Below are positions 17,267 to 26,571 of a stretch of 64,000 nt of DNA, piece by piece (within the stretch, counting starts at the first letter, position 1; each line of letters starts with the position of its first letter). The stretch is from Streptosporangiaceae bacterium (GTDB lineage: Bacteria > Actinomycetota > Actinomycetes > Streptosporangiales > Streptosporangiaceae), in assembly GCA_025964695.1 (NCBI GenBank), contig JAOPYK010000143.1, positions 1 through 64,000 of the forward strand. The letters are read 5' to 3'. The position numbers and the translations under genes are program-made. The notes under the pieces are model-generated. The model did not search any database and was not told the origin of the DNA. It saw nothing but the letters and a program-made list of their open reading frames with translations.

Positions 17267-17671
17267 TCAATGCTTCTGAAGATAAATGATTTGGTCGGTG
17301 AGAGCGGCTCGGGGCCGTGCGGAAGTGCTTGCCTCACTGACCAGGAAACCCGGCAGGCGTGCGGCTTCTGCTGCTGCTTCGGCGTCAGATCGATTCGCTG
17401 CGCGGCGGTACCAACTCAGGGCTTCCTCGGGCTGCCCGGTGTCTTCGAGTAGTTCCGCGAGGTTCACCATGATGGACGTGTGGGTCCGGCAGTCCTCATC
17501 CCGGTCCACGTCGAGGGAGTCGCCGCTCTCGTCGATGGCCCCGCGATACCAGGCCTCCGCCACGCGTCCGCTTTCCTTCTCATCGCGGTATATCGGCCTT
17601 TTCGGCAGCCACCCTGTTCCGCCGGATCGCCTCTTTCTTGCGACCCGCAATGGCGTACGACAGCCCGGCAA
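17267..17671 (-). pseudogene. TPR/Sel1-like protein fragment
   Basis: The frame contains a TPR-like helix pair, VNLAELLEDTGQPEEALSWY RR followed by AANRSDAEAAAEAARL, and a partial earlier unit (ESGRVAEAWYRGAIDESGD). Intact family members are larger and have more units. The N-terminal 30 residues look non-homologous, and a neighbouring frame carries further similar sequence, so a 5'-truncated or frameshifted gene is likely. Function unknown. Confidence 0.45.
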
Positions 17672-17748
17672 AGAGAAAGACGTACGTCGGTGGTCAAGTA
17701 GGAAGGGGGCGGGATGGAACAGGAACTCTTCCGCGCCATCGCACGGTC

Positions 17749-17990
17749 GAGCCGCTGATCACGTTCTGTGAGACGGTCATGCGCCGCCGCTGGTCCGAGC
17801 TGGAGTCCACTGGGCGGAGGCCGTCTGGCGGGCGGCACGGCCGGCCGGACCCAGATCAAGATCGACGTGGTCGTCCTCGGCGTACAGCGACTGGGCGAAC
17901 ATCGGCGCATGTCCATGGGCGAGGCCAAGTGGGGCGAGATCGCTGACCCTCGACTCCAGCTTGGCCTACTCAGAGTCAAGACCGGCGTAG
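17749..17990 (+). pseudogene. Remnant of a DUF234-type ATPase C-terminus
   Basis: Two pieces in different frames resemble the C-terminal DUF234 region of AAA-type ATP-binding proteins. The first, from 17749, reads EPLITFCETVMRRRWSELE. The second, from 17852, reads QIKIDVVVLGVQRLGEH, then GEAKWGE, the nuclease-like core of that domain (E-x-K motif). The frame change and the lack of an upstream ATPase domain mark it as decayed. It lies just upstream of the CutRS-like pair. Confidence 0.5.
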
Positions 17991-18121
17991 CGTGTTTACG
18001 GAGGTCTTACAGGGCTCATGGAATAAAAGATGGGCCGGTCCAGCGCGCCGGTCACTGGATTCGTACGCCATGGGAGGGTTCATGGCGGCTGCTACCGAGG
18101 GTCTGCCGGAAGGGGGATGGG

Positions 18122-18775
18122 GTGCGACTTCTTGTCGTCGAGGACGAGCGGGTGCTCGCGGACGCGATAGCCACCGGGCTGCGCCGTGAGGCACACGCGG
18201 TGGACGTCGCTTACGACGGCGCCGGCGCGCTGGAGCGGACCACCATCAACGCCTATGACGTGGTCGTGCTCGACCGCGACCTGCCGAAGGTGCACGGCGA
18301 CGATGTCTGCCGGGCGCTCGTGGTCGCGCGCTATCCGGCCCGGATTCTCATGCTCACCGCGGCCGGCGAGCTCGGTGACAAGGTCGAGGGACTGTCCATC
18401 GGGGCCGACGACTACCTGGCCAAGCCGTTCGCCTTCGCCGAGCTGATCGCCCGGGTGCGGGCGCTGGGCCGTCGTGCCGCCGTGCCGCTGCCACCGGTAC
18501 TGGAGCGGGCGGGGCTGAGTCTCGATCCGGGCCGGCGGGAGGTGCAGCGCGAGGGCCGGGCAGTTGATCTGACCCGCAAGGAGTTCGCGGTGCTGGAGGT
18601 CCTGCTGCGGGCCGAGGGCGCGGTGGTCAGCTCCGAGCAACTGCTGGAGAAGGCCTGGGACGAGCACATCGACCCGTTCACCAACGTGGTGCGGGTCACG
18701 ATGATGACTCTGCGAAAGAAGCTGGGTGAGCCACAGGTGATCGAGACCGTGCCGGGCGTGGGGTACCGCCTGTGA
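18122..18775 (+). CDS. cutR: OmpR-family response regulator, CutR-like
   Basis: 217 residues. Receiver domain 1-115 (phospho-acceptor Asp51 in VVLDRDLP, conserved Lys in LAKPFAFAELIARVRALGRR) and a winged-helix DNA-binding domain (about 125-217, TRKEFAVLEVLLRAEGAVVS). Length and sequence resemble CutR of Streptomyces, which with CutS affects secretion and envelope stress responses. GTG 18122 is preceded by GGAAGGGGGATGGG; the longer upstream frame runs through the DUF234 relic and was rejected. It overlaps the kinase gene by GTGA. Confidence 0.88.
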   Translation: MRLLVVEDERVLADAIATGLRREAHAVDVAYDGAGALERTTINAYDVVVLDRDLPKVHGDDVCRALVVARYPARILMLTAAGELGDKVEGLSIGADDYLAKPFAFAELIARVRALGRRAAVPLPPVLERAGLSLDPGRREVQREGRAVDLTRKEFAVLEVLLRAEGAVVSSEQLLEKAWDEHIDPFTNVVRVTMMTLRKKLGEPQVIETVPGVGYRL

Positions 18776-20028
18776 GCACGCCGTCCCAGGAGATGCCGCA
18801 CACCGCCACGCAGGCCGGGGCGCGGAGCCCGATGCCGCCGCCGGCCACGATACCCTCCGGCATCGCGTTGCCGCCTGGCCCTGGTCCGGGGCGCAGATCG
18901 GTCTCGCTGCCGGCGGCCGTCCGTGGGCTGACGGGCCGGGTGAGCGTGCGGATGCGGCTCACCCTGCTCTACGGGATCTTGTTCTTCTTCGCCGGCGGCC
19001 TGTTGCTCTTCGTGACGACGATCCTGGTCGCCAACATCCTCAACCACATCGACGTGGTCGGCTACGGGGTGACCGACCAGGAACTGCGCGAGTTCCGCCG
19101 GCAGTTCATCGGTCAGACGATGCGCCAGCTGGTCGGCCGGTCGCTGCTGGCGCTGGCCGGCGTCGGGATGATCGCTCTGGTGCTGGGCTACTTCGTAGCG
19201 GACCGCGCGCTGAGTCCGTTGCAGAAGGTGACCTCGGCGGCGCGCCGCCTGTCGGAGAGCACGCTGCACGAGCGGATCGCGCTCGAGGGGCCCAAGGACG
19301 AGATCAAGGAACTCGCCGACACCTTCGACGCCATGCTGGAGCGGCTCAGCCAGGCCTTCGACTCCCAGCGAAGATTCGTCGGCAACGCCTCCCACGAGCT
19401 CCGTACGCCGCTGGCCATCAACCGGACGCTGCTGGAGGTGGCGCTCACCGACCCGGAGGCCTCCGACGATCTCAAAGCCGTCGGCCGCACCCTGCTGGTC
19501 AACAACGCGCGGCACGAGCGCCTCATTGAGGGGCTCCTGCTGCTGGCCCGCAGCGAACGGGAGCTGACGACCCGTACGTCCGTGGATCTGGCCGAGGTCA
19601 CCGGCACCGTGCTCGAGACCACGCGCAAGCGGGAGGAGGAGCACGCCGAGGTGAACATCCGTACCGAGCTCACGCCGGGCCCGACGGTCGGCGACCCGGT
19701 GCTGCTGGAGCACCTGGTCTCCAACCTGGTGGAGAACGCGATCAAGCACAACGTCGACGGTGGCGAGGTGTGGGTGCGGACCGGGGTGCTCGACGGCTTC
19801 GCCGCGGTACAGGTGGAGAACACCGGCCTGGCCGTCCCGGCCTACGAGGTCGACCGGCTGTTCGAGCCGTTCCGCCGGCTGAATACCGACCGGATCGAGT
19901 CCGCGAAGGGCGCCGGGCTGGGCCTGTCGATCGTGCGGTCGGTGGTGCACGCCCACCGGGGCTCGGTCTACGCCACCCCGAGACAGGGCGGCGGCCTGAT
20001 CATCACGGTCCGCCTGCCACTCGGCTGA
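18772..20028 (+). CDS. cutS: Sensor histidine kinase, CutS-like
   Basis: 418 residues: a Pro-rich cytoplasmic N-terminus (1-60), a membrane segment at about 62-85, a short extracytoplasmic loop to about 130, and a second membrane segment (about 133-150). HAMP follows, then HisKA with His208 in FVGNASHELRTPL, then HATPase_c (NLVENAIKHN, GAGLGLSIV). The short sensor loop contains no cysteine, so sensing within the membrane or via a partner is possible. Cognate partner is the overlapping CutR-like regulator. Confidence 0.88.
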   Translation: MSTPSQEMPHTATQAGARSPMPPPATIPSGIALPPGPGPGRRSVSLPAAVRGLTGRVSVRMRLTLLYGILFFFAGGLLLFVTTILVANILNHIDVVGYGVTDQELREFRRQFIGQTMRQLVGRSLLALAGVGMIALVLGYFVADRALSPLQKVTSAARRLSESTLHERIALEGPKDEIKELADTFDAMLERLSQAFDSQRRFVGNASHELRTPLAINRTLLEVALTDPEASDDLKAVGRTLLVNNARHERLIEGLLLLARSERELTTRTSVDLAEVTGTVLETTRKREEEHAEVNIRTELTPGPTVGDPVLLEHLVSNLVENAIKHNVDGGEVWVRTGVLDGFAAVQVENTGLAVPAYEVDRLFEPFRRLNTDRIESAKGAGLGLSIVRSVVHAHRGSVYATPRQGGGLIITVRLPLG

Positions 20029-20120
20029 CCGGCGCGGGGCCCCATGGGGCCGCCGCGGCGCCGGGGGCGCCGCCGGGAGACCTCAGGCAAGAACCGCCCG
20101 TTCCCGCCCGCTGAGCGGCC

Positions 20121-20147
20121 GGGGACGGGGACGGGGACGGGGCGGGG
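20121..20147 (+). other. G-quadruplex motif after cutS
   Basis: Five GGGG tracts (20121-24, 20127-30, 20133-36, 20139-42, 20144-47) are separated by 2, 2, 2 and 1 nt, a very strong intramolecular G4 pattern. It lies between the convergent cutS and kinase genes, 10 bp from the kinase stop. A GC palindrome (about 20038-20051) precedes it. It may help terminate or stabilise the cutS transcript. Confidence 0.8.
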
Positions 20148-20157
20148 CACGATCGCC

Positions 20158-21810
20158 TTACTGCTTGGTCAGGGTCCCGCTCCAGCTCGGGGAGGTGTCC
20201 GACAGGTACCCGCGCCACTCGTAGCGGGTGGAGGAGTTGCCGGGATAGAGCTGGACGTAGCCGTCGGAGCAATCCGACCGCCCCACCGTGATGGTCTCCT
20301 TCAGCGTGGTCTTGTACGACGTGCTCTCCTGGAGGGTGAGCAGGCCGGTGCAGGTCTTGGTGGTGCCGCTGTAGGTGACCGATCCGGTGCTGAGCCCCGC
20401 GAACAGCACGATCTTCGCGTTCCAGGTCTTGCTGCCGTCGCTGGAGCTGGTGATCGTCCCGGTCCAGGTCCCGCCGAGGTCGGAGGACACCCCGTTGGGG
20501 TTGTTGAAGGTGGGCGGGCTGTAGCTGAACGGCGTGTAGGTGTAGTGCGGCCGCGGATTGTTCGCCCCCACAATCACTGCCACGACGAAGATGATGATCG
20601 CCAGTACCGCGAGGCCGCCACAGCCGACCGCGGCGATGACCGGCCCTTTCGAGGACTTCGGGGGCGGCTGATAGCCCTGCCGGAACGGCGGCTGCGTCAT
20701 CGGCGGCCCGGGCGGCCCCATCCGCATCGGCGGCGGGGTGGCCGGACCCGGCATCGGCATGGCCATCGGCGGGGGCGTTCGCGGACCGGGCATCCCCATG
20801 GGAGGAGGCGTGCCCGGCCCTGGCATCGCCATCGGGGGAGGGGTCATGGGCGGTGCCGGCGGCGGGGTGTGCCGCGCGACCGGGGGCGGTGGGGCGCGGT
20901 GCGCCACCGGGGGCGGCGCGGGCAGCTGGGCGGCGATCCGGGTGCCCTGGTCGAGCAGTTCCTCGCGAGCCGGGGCGGGGCCGGGTGCCACCCCGGCATT
21001 GCCGAGCAGCCGCAGCAGGAGCTGGTGCGCGGGGGGACGCAGCGCGGGGTCCTTGGACAGGCAGCGGCCGACCACGTCCCGCAGGGGGCCCTGGAGCGCG
21101 GACAGGTCGGGTTCGGCGTTGAGGATGCGGTTGATGATGACGGGAAGGGTGTCGGCCTCGAAGGGGGACTGGCCGGTGGCGGCGAAGACCATCGTCGCGC
21201 CCCAGGCGAAGATGTCCACGGCCGGCTGGAGCGGAGCTCCGGTGAGCTGCTCGGGGGCGAGATAGCCCGGCGTGCCGACGACCATGCCGGTGGCCGTGAC
21301 GGCGCTCTCCTGGGAGTTGATCGTGCGCGCGATCCCGAAGTCGACCACCCGTGGCCCATCGGCGGCGAGCAGAACGTTGTTGGGCTTGAAGTCGCGGTGC
21401 ACGATGCCGGCCTCGTGGATCGCCGCGAGTGCGGTAACGGTGCCGATCGCCAGCCGTTCGAGCTCGACGGCGCTGCGCGGGCCGTTCACGGCGACGACGT
21501 CGTGCAGCGAGGGCCCGTCGATGAACTCGCTCACGATGTACGGCTGGTCGCCCTGGACATCGGCCTCGTAGACCCGGGACGTGCAGAACGGGGCGACCTT
21601 CTGCGCCGCCGCCACCTCCCGGATGAAGCGCGCCCGGGCGGCGGGATCCCGCGCCATCTGGGCGTGCAGGAGCTTGATGGCGACGTACTCGTTCCCCGGC
21701 GTCCGGCCGAGATAGACCGCGCCCTGGCCACCTGCGCCAAGCCGTCCGACTACCTCGTATTGCCCCAGCGACGCCGGATCGCCCGGCTCCAGGGGAGCGG
21801 CATCCGGCAT
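20158..21810 (-). CDS. Receptor Ser/Thr protein kinase with extracytoplasmic beta-rich domain
   Basis: 550 residues. Kinase domain about 15-270: GAGGQGAVYLG, AIKLL, HRDFKPNNVLL (catalytic Asp), VVDFGIAR and GTPGYLAPEQ. A Pro/Met-rich linker follows (about 310-400, repeated PPPMAMPGP-type units), then one membrane helix (about 409-435) and a 115-residue outside domain beginning GGTWTGTITSSSDG. That domain has a Cys pair and looks beta-rich. There are no PASTA repeats, so it is not PknB. ATG 21810 has GGAGGG 5 nt upstream. Confidence 0.9.
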   Translation of the reverse strand: MPDAAPLEPGDPASLGQYEVVGRLGAGGQGAVYLGRTPGNEYVAIKLLHAQMARDPAARARFIREVAAAQKVAPFCTSRVYEADVQGDQPYIVSEFIDGPSLHDVVAVNGPRSAVELERLAIGTVTALAAIHEAGIVHRDFKPNNVLLAADGPRVVDFGIARTINSQESAVTATGMVVGTPGYLAPEQLTGAPLQPAVDIFAWGATMVFAATGQSPFEADTLPVIINRILNAEPDLSALQGPLRDVVGRCLSKDPALRPPAHQLLLRLLGNAGVAPGPAPAREELLDQGTRIAAQLPAPPPVAHRAPPPPVARHTPPPAPPMTPPPMAMPGPGTPPPMGMPGPRTPPPMAMPMPGPATPPPMRMGPPGPPMTQPPFRQGYQPPPKSSKGPVIAAVGCGGLAVLAIIIFVVAVIVGANNPRPHYTYTPFSYSPPTFNNPNGVSSDLGGTWTGTITSSSDGSKTWNAKIVLFAGLSTGSVTYSGTTKTCTGLLTLQESTSYKTTLKETITVGRSDCSDGYVQLYPGNSSTRYEWRGYLSDTSPSWSGTLTKQ

Positions 21811-22260
21811 GTGACCCTCCAACGACCCATTTGTTGCCTACCGACCTGGCGGGCACGATAACGCCGCTTCGGCGGGCACGATATCGCGATAGGTCTGACG
21901 TTTCACTGATCGGTCTGGTTCGAACCCTGTGCAATCTCTCGTGTTGGACCGGTCGTCCACCCGTAGGCCCCACCGGGCAGGTAAGATCCCACGCCGCCGC
22001 CCTTGTACGCCGAGCGTGCCGCGCGGGGCGGGCATCCGAGAATTCACCTGCGTTACATCTTTGGGTATGTGACTTGCGACACATGATGGGGCGGCTCGGC
22101 CGGATGATCGACGTCACCGGTGAGACGTGTCGCGCCTTGCGTGTTGGGGGTCACTTCCCGTGACAGAATTTCCCGCCCGGATCGGGCACAAGACGGGCCT
22201 CCCGTGCGTTAGATCCGCGCGACGGGGTGCATAAACGACCGAGGGGGATGGAGATAGAAG
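21811..22260. promoter_or_regulatory. Divergent promoter region of the kinase and DUF4193 genes
   Basis: A 450-bp divergent intergenic stretch. It contains a short direct repeat, GGCGGGCACGATA, at about 21848-21860 and 21872-21884. GAGGGGGATGGAGATAGAAG before 22261 is the ribosome-binding region for DUF4193. Exact promoters cannot be set by eye. No gene or RNA family recognised. Confidence 0.5.
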
Positions 22261-22557
22261 ATGGCAACGGACTACGACAGCCCAAGAAAGACCGACGACG
22301 ACCTCAGTGAGGACAGCCTGCAGGAGTTGCAGGCCCGCCGGGCGGACAAGGCCGCGAGCATCATCGACGAGGATCTGGACGCGGGCGAGGTCGCCGAGCT
22401 GCCGGGTGCCGACCTGTCGAACGAGGAGCTCACCTTCAAGGTCGTGCCAAGGCAGGCCGATGAGTTCACCTGCACGCGGTGCTTCCTGGTGCACCACCGC
22501 AGCCAGCTGGCCGAGGAGAAGAACGGCCAGCCCATCTGCCGCGAGTGTGCCGCTTGA
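22261..22557 (+). CDS. DUF4193 zinc-ribbon-like protein
   Basis: A 98-residue acidic protein of the actinobacterial DUF4193 family: MATDYDSPRKTDDDLSEDSL, the LPGADLSNEELTFKV block, and a C-terminal CTRCFLVHHRSQLAEEKNGQ segment followed by CRECA. The two CxxC pairs suggest a zinc ribbon. The family sits near dut and suhB across actinobacteria (Rv2699c in M. tuberculosis). Its function is unknown; nucleic-acid binding is a guess from the ribbon. It is followed 9 bp later by another gene on the same strand. Confidence 0.92.
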   Translation: MATDYDSPRKTDDDLSEDSLQELQARRADKAASIIDEDLDAGEVAELPGADLSNEELTFKVVPRQADEFTCTRCFLVHHRSQLAEEKNGQPICRECAA

Positions 22558-22566
22558 GGGGCGCCC

Positions 22567-23352
22567 GTGGCTGAGGAGAGCACAGAAGGCCAGAGCCCCG
22601 CTGTCAACGAAGAGATCGGGGACCTCATCGGACGGTTGTCCGCCGATGGGGATCTGGATCGCGACACCCGTGGCCGCCTGCTGGCACGGCTCGCGCGCCT
22701 GCTGGGCGCGAGCGCGCGCAAGGCAGGGGCCACGGGCCTCGCGGGCGGCCGGTGGATGAGTGACGTCTTCTCGGATGTGGCGCCGCGTATCCCGATCCGG
22801 GATCTGGACACCTTGCGCCGCCATCACGAAGGCATGCAGGGTGAGCGGCTGGCCGACGACCTGGTCCGGTCCGCCGTGAACGCGACGACCGCGGTGGGGG
22901 CCGCCGGCGGCGCGCTCGCGGCGGTGGAGTTCGTGGCACCCCCCTTGCTGCTCTCCGCCCCCGCCCAGCTCGTCGCCGAGTCCCTGGTCCTGGCGGCGAT
23001 CGAGGTCAAACTGATCGCCGAGCTGCACGAGGTCTACGGGATCCAGGTGCAGGGCAGCGGGACCGCCCGCGCGGCCACATTCGTCAGCGCCTGGGCCAGG
23101 CAGCGCGGGGTCAACCCGCTGGATTCGAACTCGATGACGAACGCCCTCGGCGTGGCCGCCAAACAGGCGCTGCGCAAGCGGATGCTGCGGACCCTCGGCC
23201 GCTCCCTGACCACCATGGGCCCGTTCCTGACCGGCGCGTTCGCCGGAGGAGCGCTCAACCGTGCGGCGACCAAGAGGCTCGCCGACACCATCCGTAACGA
23301 TCTCCGACGTCACGTCGGCAAGGCCCTGGACCGGCCCGCCCTCCCCGAATAG
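22567..23352 (+). CDS. Unknown helical protein, possibly EcsC-like
   Basis: 261 residues with a charged N-terminus (1-45), basic helices, a hydrophobic Ala/Val-rich centre (about 105-155; AVGAAGGALAAVEFVAPPLL, then a segment with KLIAELHEVYG) and a hydrophobic glycine-rich stretch near 220-235. The centre recalls EcsC-family proteins, but this is weak similarity by eye. It starts at GTG 22567, 9 bp after DUF4193, so the two are likely co-transcribed. A strong hairpin ends the unit. Confidence 0.65.
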   Translation: MAEESTEGQSPAVNEEIGDLIGRLSADGDLDRDTRGRLLARLARLLGASARKAGATGLAGGRWMSDVFSDVAPRIPIRDLDTLRRHHEGMQGERLADDLVRSAVNATTAVGAAGGALAAVEFVAPPLLLSAPAQLVAESLVLAAIEVKLIAELHEVYGIQVQGSGTARAATFVSAWARQRGVNPLDSNSMTNALGVAAKQALRKRMLRTLGRSLTTMGPFLTGAFAGGALNRAATKRLADTIRNDLRRHVGKALDRPALPE

Positions 23353-23527
23353 TCCTCAACGCCGACAGGCGGCAACAGCGGCCGTCAACGGGGCGTGGAG
23401 CGGCGAGCGGCCGTCAGCCGACGAAATACCGGGCCCACTCCATCAGACACGGCCGGGACATCCGCCGGACCCGCTCGGCCGGGTTCGGGGACCCACCCTG
23501 AGGGCGCTTCCCGAGGCCTCACCATGG

Positions 23528-23577
23528 CCCCTTTCGTGATCGTCCAATCCATCCTGGATGGACGATCACGAAAGGGG
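23528..23577. terminator. Strong bidirectional terminator
   Basis: A perfect 19-bp stem (23528-23546 with 23559-23577) with a 12-nt loop lies between the convergent gene ending at 23352 and the DUF4235 gene. Read on the + strand it begins CCCCTTTCG and ends CGAAAGGGG. Confidence 0.85.
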
Positions 23578-23584
23578 GGCGGGA

Positions 23585-23872
23585 TCAGAGCTCGCCGCGC
23601 AGCGAGGAGGGGAGCTCGCCGGTGCCCTTCTCCCAGCGCTTGGCCGCCGCGCGGGTGGCCAGCAGCTTGGCCACCTCGCTGCCCACACCGACGACGACCG
23701 CCCAGCCGAGCGCCTCGGCCAGCGCGACCTCCGGCGACTCAGGGTTGATCGGCGGCTCCTTGCCAGTCGTCTTCTTCCAAGCGAGCGTGATCGCCTTCTT
23801 GGCGACCCAGCCGCCCGCGAAGGCCGCGACACCGGCCATGACCCGCCAGCCGAGGTCGCCTTTGTCCGCCAT
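23585..23872 (-). CDS. DUF4235 membrane protein
   Basis: A 95-residue protein: GWRVMAGVAAFAGGWVAKKA (first hydrophobic helix), a WKKTTGKEPPINPESPEVAL loop and a second hydrophobic helix near 50-70, ending in a basic tail (RAAAKRWEKGTG). This matches DUF4235, small two-helix membrane proteins common in actinobacteria. ATG 23872 was chosen because GGGAGG lies 8 nt upstream; the frame open to 23938 is an extension. Function unknown. Confidence 0.85.
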   Translation of the reverse strand: MADKGDLGWRVMAGVAAFAGGWVAKKAITLAWKKTTGKEPPINPESPEVALAEALGWAVVVGVGSEVAKLLATRAAAKRWEKGTGELPSSLRGEL

Positions 23873-23958
23873 CGTGATGTCCTCCCGTTCCAAGGAAAGC
23901 GGCCCGATCGCATGGTCTTGAGGCATGCGGGCCCGCACCTATCAATACCATTGCCGCC

Positions 23959-26508
23959 ATGACCGAGCAGCCGCGCATCCCAGCCGTCCCGGAAAAGGTC
24001 TCGCTCGCGGGGCTGGAGGACAAGTGGGTACGCGTCTGGGATGAGCAGGGCGTCTACCGGTTCGACCGTACGAAGCCGCGGGCCGAGGTCTACTCCATCG
24101 ACACTCCTCCGCCCACGGTGTCGGGGTCCCTGCACGTCGGTCATGTGTTCTCCTACACCCACACCGACACGGTGGCGCGCTACCAGCGGATGCGCGGCCG
24201 GGCGGTCTTCTACCCGATGGGCTGGGACGACAACGGGCTGCCCACCGAGCGCCGGGTGCAGAACCACTTCGGCGTCCGCTGCGACCCGTCGCTTGCGTAC
24301 GACCCGTCGTACGAGCCACCGGCCGAGCCGGACGCCAAGCGGCAGCTGCCGGTCAGCCGCCGTAACTTCATCGAGCTGTGCGAGCAGCTCACCGAGGTGG
24401 ACGAGCAGGCGTTCGAGGAGATGTGGCGGCGGATCGGGCTTTCGGTCGACTGGAACCACCTCTACACGACCATCGGCGCCGCCGCCCGGGCGGCCTCCCA
24501 GCGGGCGTTCCTGCGCAATCTGGCGCGCGGCGAGGCGTACGTCTCGGAGGCGCCGACCCTGTGGGACGTGACGTTCCGGACCGCCGTCGCGCAGGCCGAG
24601 CTGGAGGACCGCGACCAGCCGGGCGCGTTCCACCGCATCCGCTTCCACGGTGACGACCGGCCGGTCTATGTCGAGACCACCCGGCCGGAGCTGCTGCCCG
24701 CCTGCGTGGCCCTGGTCGCCCATCCCGACGACGTGCGCTACCAGGAGTTGTTCGGGCGTACGGTGCGGACGCCGCTGTTCGGGGTCGAGGTCCCGGTGCA
24801 CCCGCATCCGCTCGCCGACCCGGACAAGGGGTCGGGCATCGTGATGGTCTGCACCTTCGGCGACGTCAACGACGTCACGTGGTGGCGGGAGCTCGACCTG
24901 CCCATCCGCGCCGTCCTCGGCAGGGCCGGCCGGCTCATCGCCGAGGCGCCGCAGGGCGTCGATCCGGCGCGCTACGCCGAGCTCGGTGGCAGGACGGTGC
25001 ACGCCGCCAGGGAGCGCGTCGCCGAGATGCTGCGCGAGTCCGGTGACCTGGACGGTGAGCCGCGCCCGGTCGTACGGCCGGTGAAGTTCTACGAGAAGGG
25101 CAGCAAGCCGCTCGAGATCGTCACCACCCGGCAGTGGTACATCCGCAACGGGGGCCGTGACGCGGGGCTGCGGGAGACCTTCCTGGCCCGTGGCCGGGAG
25201 CTGAGCTGGCACCCGCCCTACATGCGCGCCCGTTACGACAACTGGGTCGAGGGACTGGCGGGGGACTGGCTGATCTCCCGGCAGCGGTTCTTCGGAGTGC
25301 CCATCCCGGTCTGGTATCCGCTCGACGACGCGGGCGAACCCGACCACTCCCGGCCGATCGCGCCGCCGGAGTCGATGCTGCCCGTCGACCCGTCGTCCGA
25401 CGTGCCGCCCGGCTACACCGAGGACCAGCGGGGCAAACCGGACGGCTTCGCCGGTGACCCCGACGTCATGGACACCTGGGCGACCTCCTCGCTGACCCCG
25501 CAGATCGCCGGTGGCTGGGAACGCGACCCCGACCTGTTCGAGCGGGTCTTCCCGTTCGACGTGCGGCCGCAGGCGCACGAGATCATCCGCACCTGGCTCT
25601 TCTCCACCGTCGTGCGCGCCCACCTGGAGCACGGTTCCCTGCCGTGGACCGACGCGGCGCTGTCGGGCTGGATCCTGGATCCGGACCGCAAGAAGATGTC
25701 CAAATCCAAGGGCAACGTCGTGACCCCGATCGCGATGCTGCAGGAGTACGGCTCGGACGCGGTCCGTTACTGGGCCGCAGGCGGACGGCCGGGCACCGAC
25801 ACCGCCTTCGACATCGGCCAGATCAAGGTCGGCCGGCGGCTGGCCATCAAGATCCTCAACGCGGCCAAGTTCGTGCTGGGGTTCGGTGAGGTCGCCGCGG
25901 ACGCCGAGGTCACCGAGCCGGTCGACCTGGCGATGCTCGCCGACCTGGCGGAGGTCGTGCGGGAGGCGACCGAGGCCTTCGACGGCTACGACTACACCAG
26001 GGCCCTGGAGCGCACCGAGCGGTTCTTCTGGCAGTTCTGCGACGACTACCTGGAGCTGGTGAAGGCCCGTGCGTACGGCGAGGGTTCCGGGGTCAGCGCG
26101 GAACGCTCCGCGAGCGCCCGGGCCGCGCTGCGCGGCGCGCTCTCGGTGCTGCTGCGGCTGTTCGCGCCGTTCCTTCCCTACGTCACAGAGGAGGCCTGGT
26201 CCTGGCATCAGGAAGGTTCCGTGCACCGCGCGTCCTGGCCGGCCGTGGACGAGCTGCCCGGGGGTGGTGAGCCCGCGGTGCTGACCGCCACCGCGGAGGC
26301 GCTGCGGCAGATCCGCAAGGCCAAGTCCGAGGCCAAGGTGTCGATGCGGGCCCCGGTGGCCCAGACGGTGATCAGCGGCGGAGCCGTCGCCCACCTGGGC
26401 CGGGCCGAGTCCGATCTGCGGGCCGCGGGGACGATCACTGAGCTCGTGCTGCGTGAGGCCGAGGGCGATCTGACCGTCGAGGTCGCTCTCGCCCCGTCAC
26501 CGTCCTGA
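23959..26508 (+). CDS. valS: Valyl-tRNA synthetase
   Basis: 849 residues, class I synthetase. HIGH-type motif TVSGSLHVGH (about 52-61), CP1 editing domain (about 230-400, with the TTRPELLPACVALVAHPDD block), KMSKS at about 577 (KKMSKSKGN), WATSSLTPQ and an anticodon-binding helical domain. It appears to end without the long C-terminal coiled coil of typical bacterial ValRS. This matches the shorter ValRS variant used by some actinomycetes. It charges tRNA-Val. The ATG start lies 20 bp from the window's nearest in-frame stop upstream region and is unambiguous. Confidence 0.95.
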   Translation: MTEQPRIPAVPEKVSLAGLEDKWVRVWDEQGVYRFDRTKPRAEVYSIDTPPPTVSGSLHVGHVFSYTHTDTVARYQRMRGRAVFYPMGWDDNGLPTERRVQNHFGVRCDPSLAYDPSYEPPAEPDAKRQLPVSRRNFIELCEQLTEVDEQAFEEMWRRIGLSVDWNHLYTTIGAAARAASQRAFLRNLARGEAYVSEAPTLWDVTFRTAVAQAELEDRDQPGAFHRIRFHGDDRPVYVETTRPELLPACVALVAHPDDVRYQELFGRTVRTPLFGVEVPVHPHPLADPDKGSGIVMVCTFGDVNDVTWWRELDLPIRAVLGRAGRLIAEAPQGVDPARYAELGGRTVHAARERVAEMLRESGDLDGEPRPVVRPVKFYEKGSKPLEIVTTRQWYIRNGGRDAGLRETFLARGRELSWHPPYMRARYDNWVEGLAGDWLISRQRFFGVPIPVWYPLDDAGEPDHSRPIAPPESMLPVDPSSDVPPGYTEDQRGKPDGFAGDPDVMDTWATSSLTPQIAGGWERDPDLFERVFPFDVRPQAHEIIRTWLFSTVVRAHLEHGSLPWTDAALSGWILDPDRKKMSKSKGNVVTPIAMLQEYGSDAVRYWAAGGRPGTDTAFDIGQIKVGRRLAIKILNAAKFVLGFGEVAADAEVTEPVDLAMLADLAEVVREATEAFDGYDYTRALERTERFFWQFCDDYLELVKARAYGEGSGVSAERSASARAALRGALSVLLRLFAPFLPYVTEEAWSWHQEGSVHRASWPAVDELPGGGEPAVLTATAEALRQIRKAKSEAKVSMRAPVAQTVISGGAVAHLGRAESDLRAAGTITELVLREAEGDLTVEVALAPSPS

Positions 26509-26559
26509 TCGCCGGGACCGTCCGGGCACGTTCACACCGCTACCGGGCTGCTTTCGGGG

Positions 26560-26566
26560 TAACACT
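26560..26566 (+). promoter_or_regulatory. -10-like element for a leaderless lipoprotein transcript
   Basis: TAACACT ends 5 nt before GTG 26572, which would start transcription at the start codon. No Shine-Dalgarno sequence is seen in that gap. Confidence 0.35.
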
Positions 26567-26571
26567 GGGGT

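Noticed and set aside
17768-18121. N-terminal extension of the CutR-like regulator
   Set aside because: The receiver domain begins at GTG 18122 with a good ribosome site; the extension reads through decayed DUF234 sequence.
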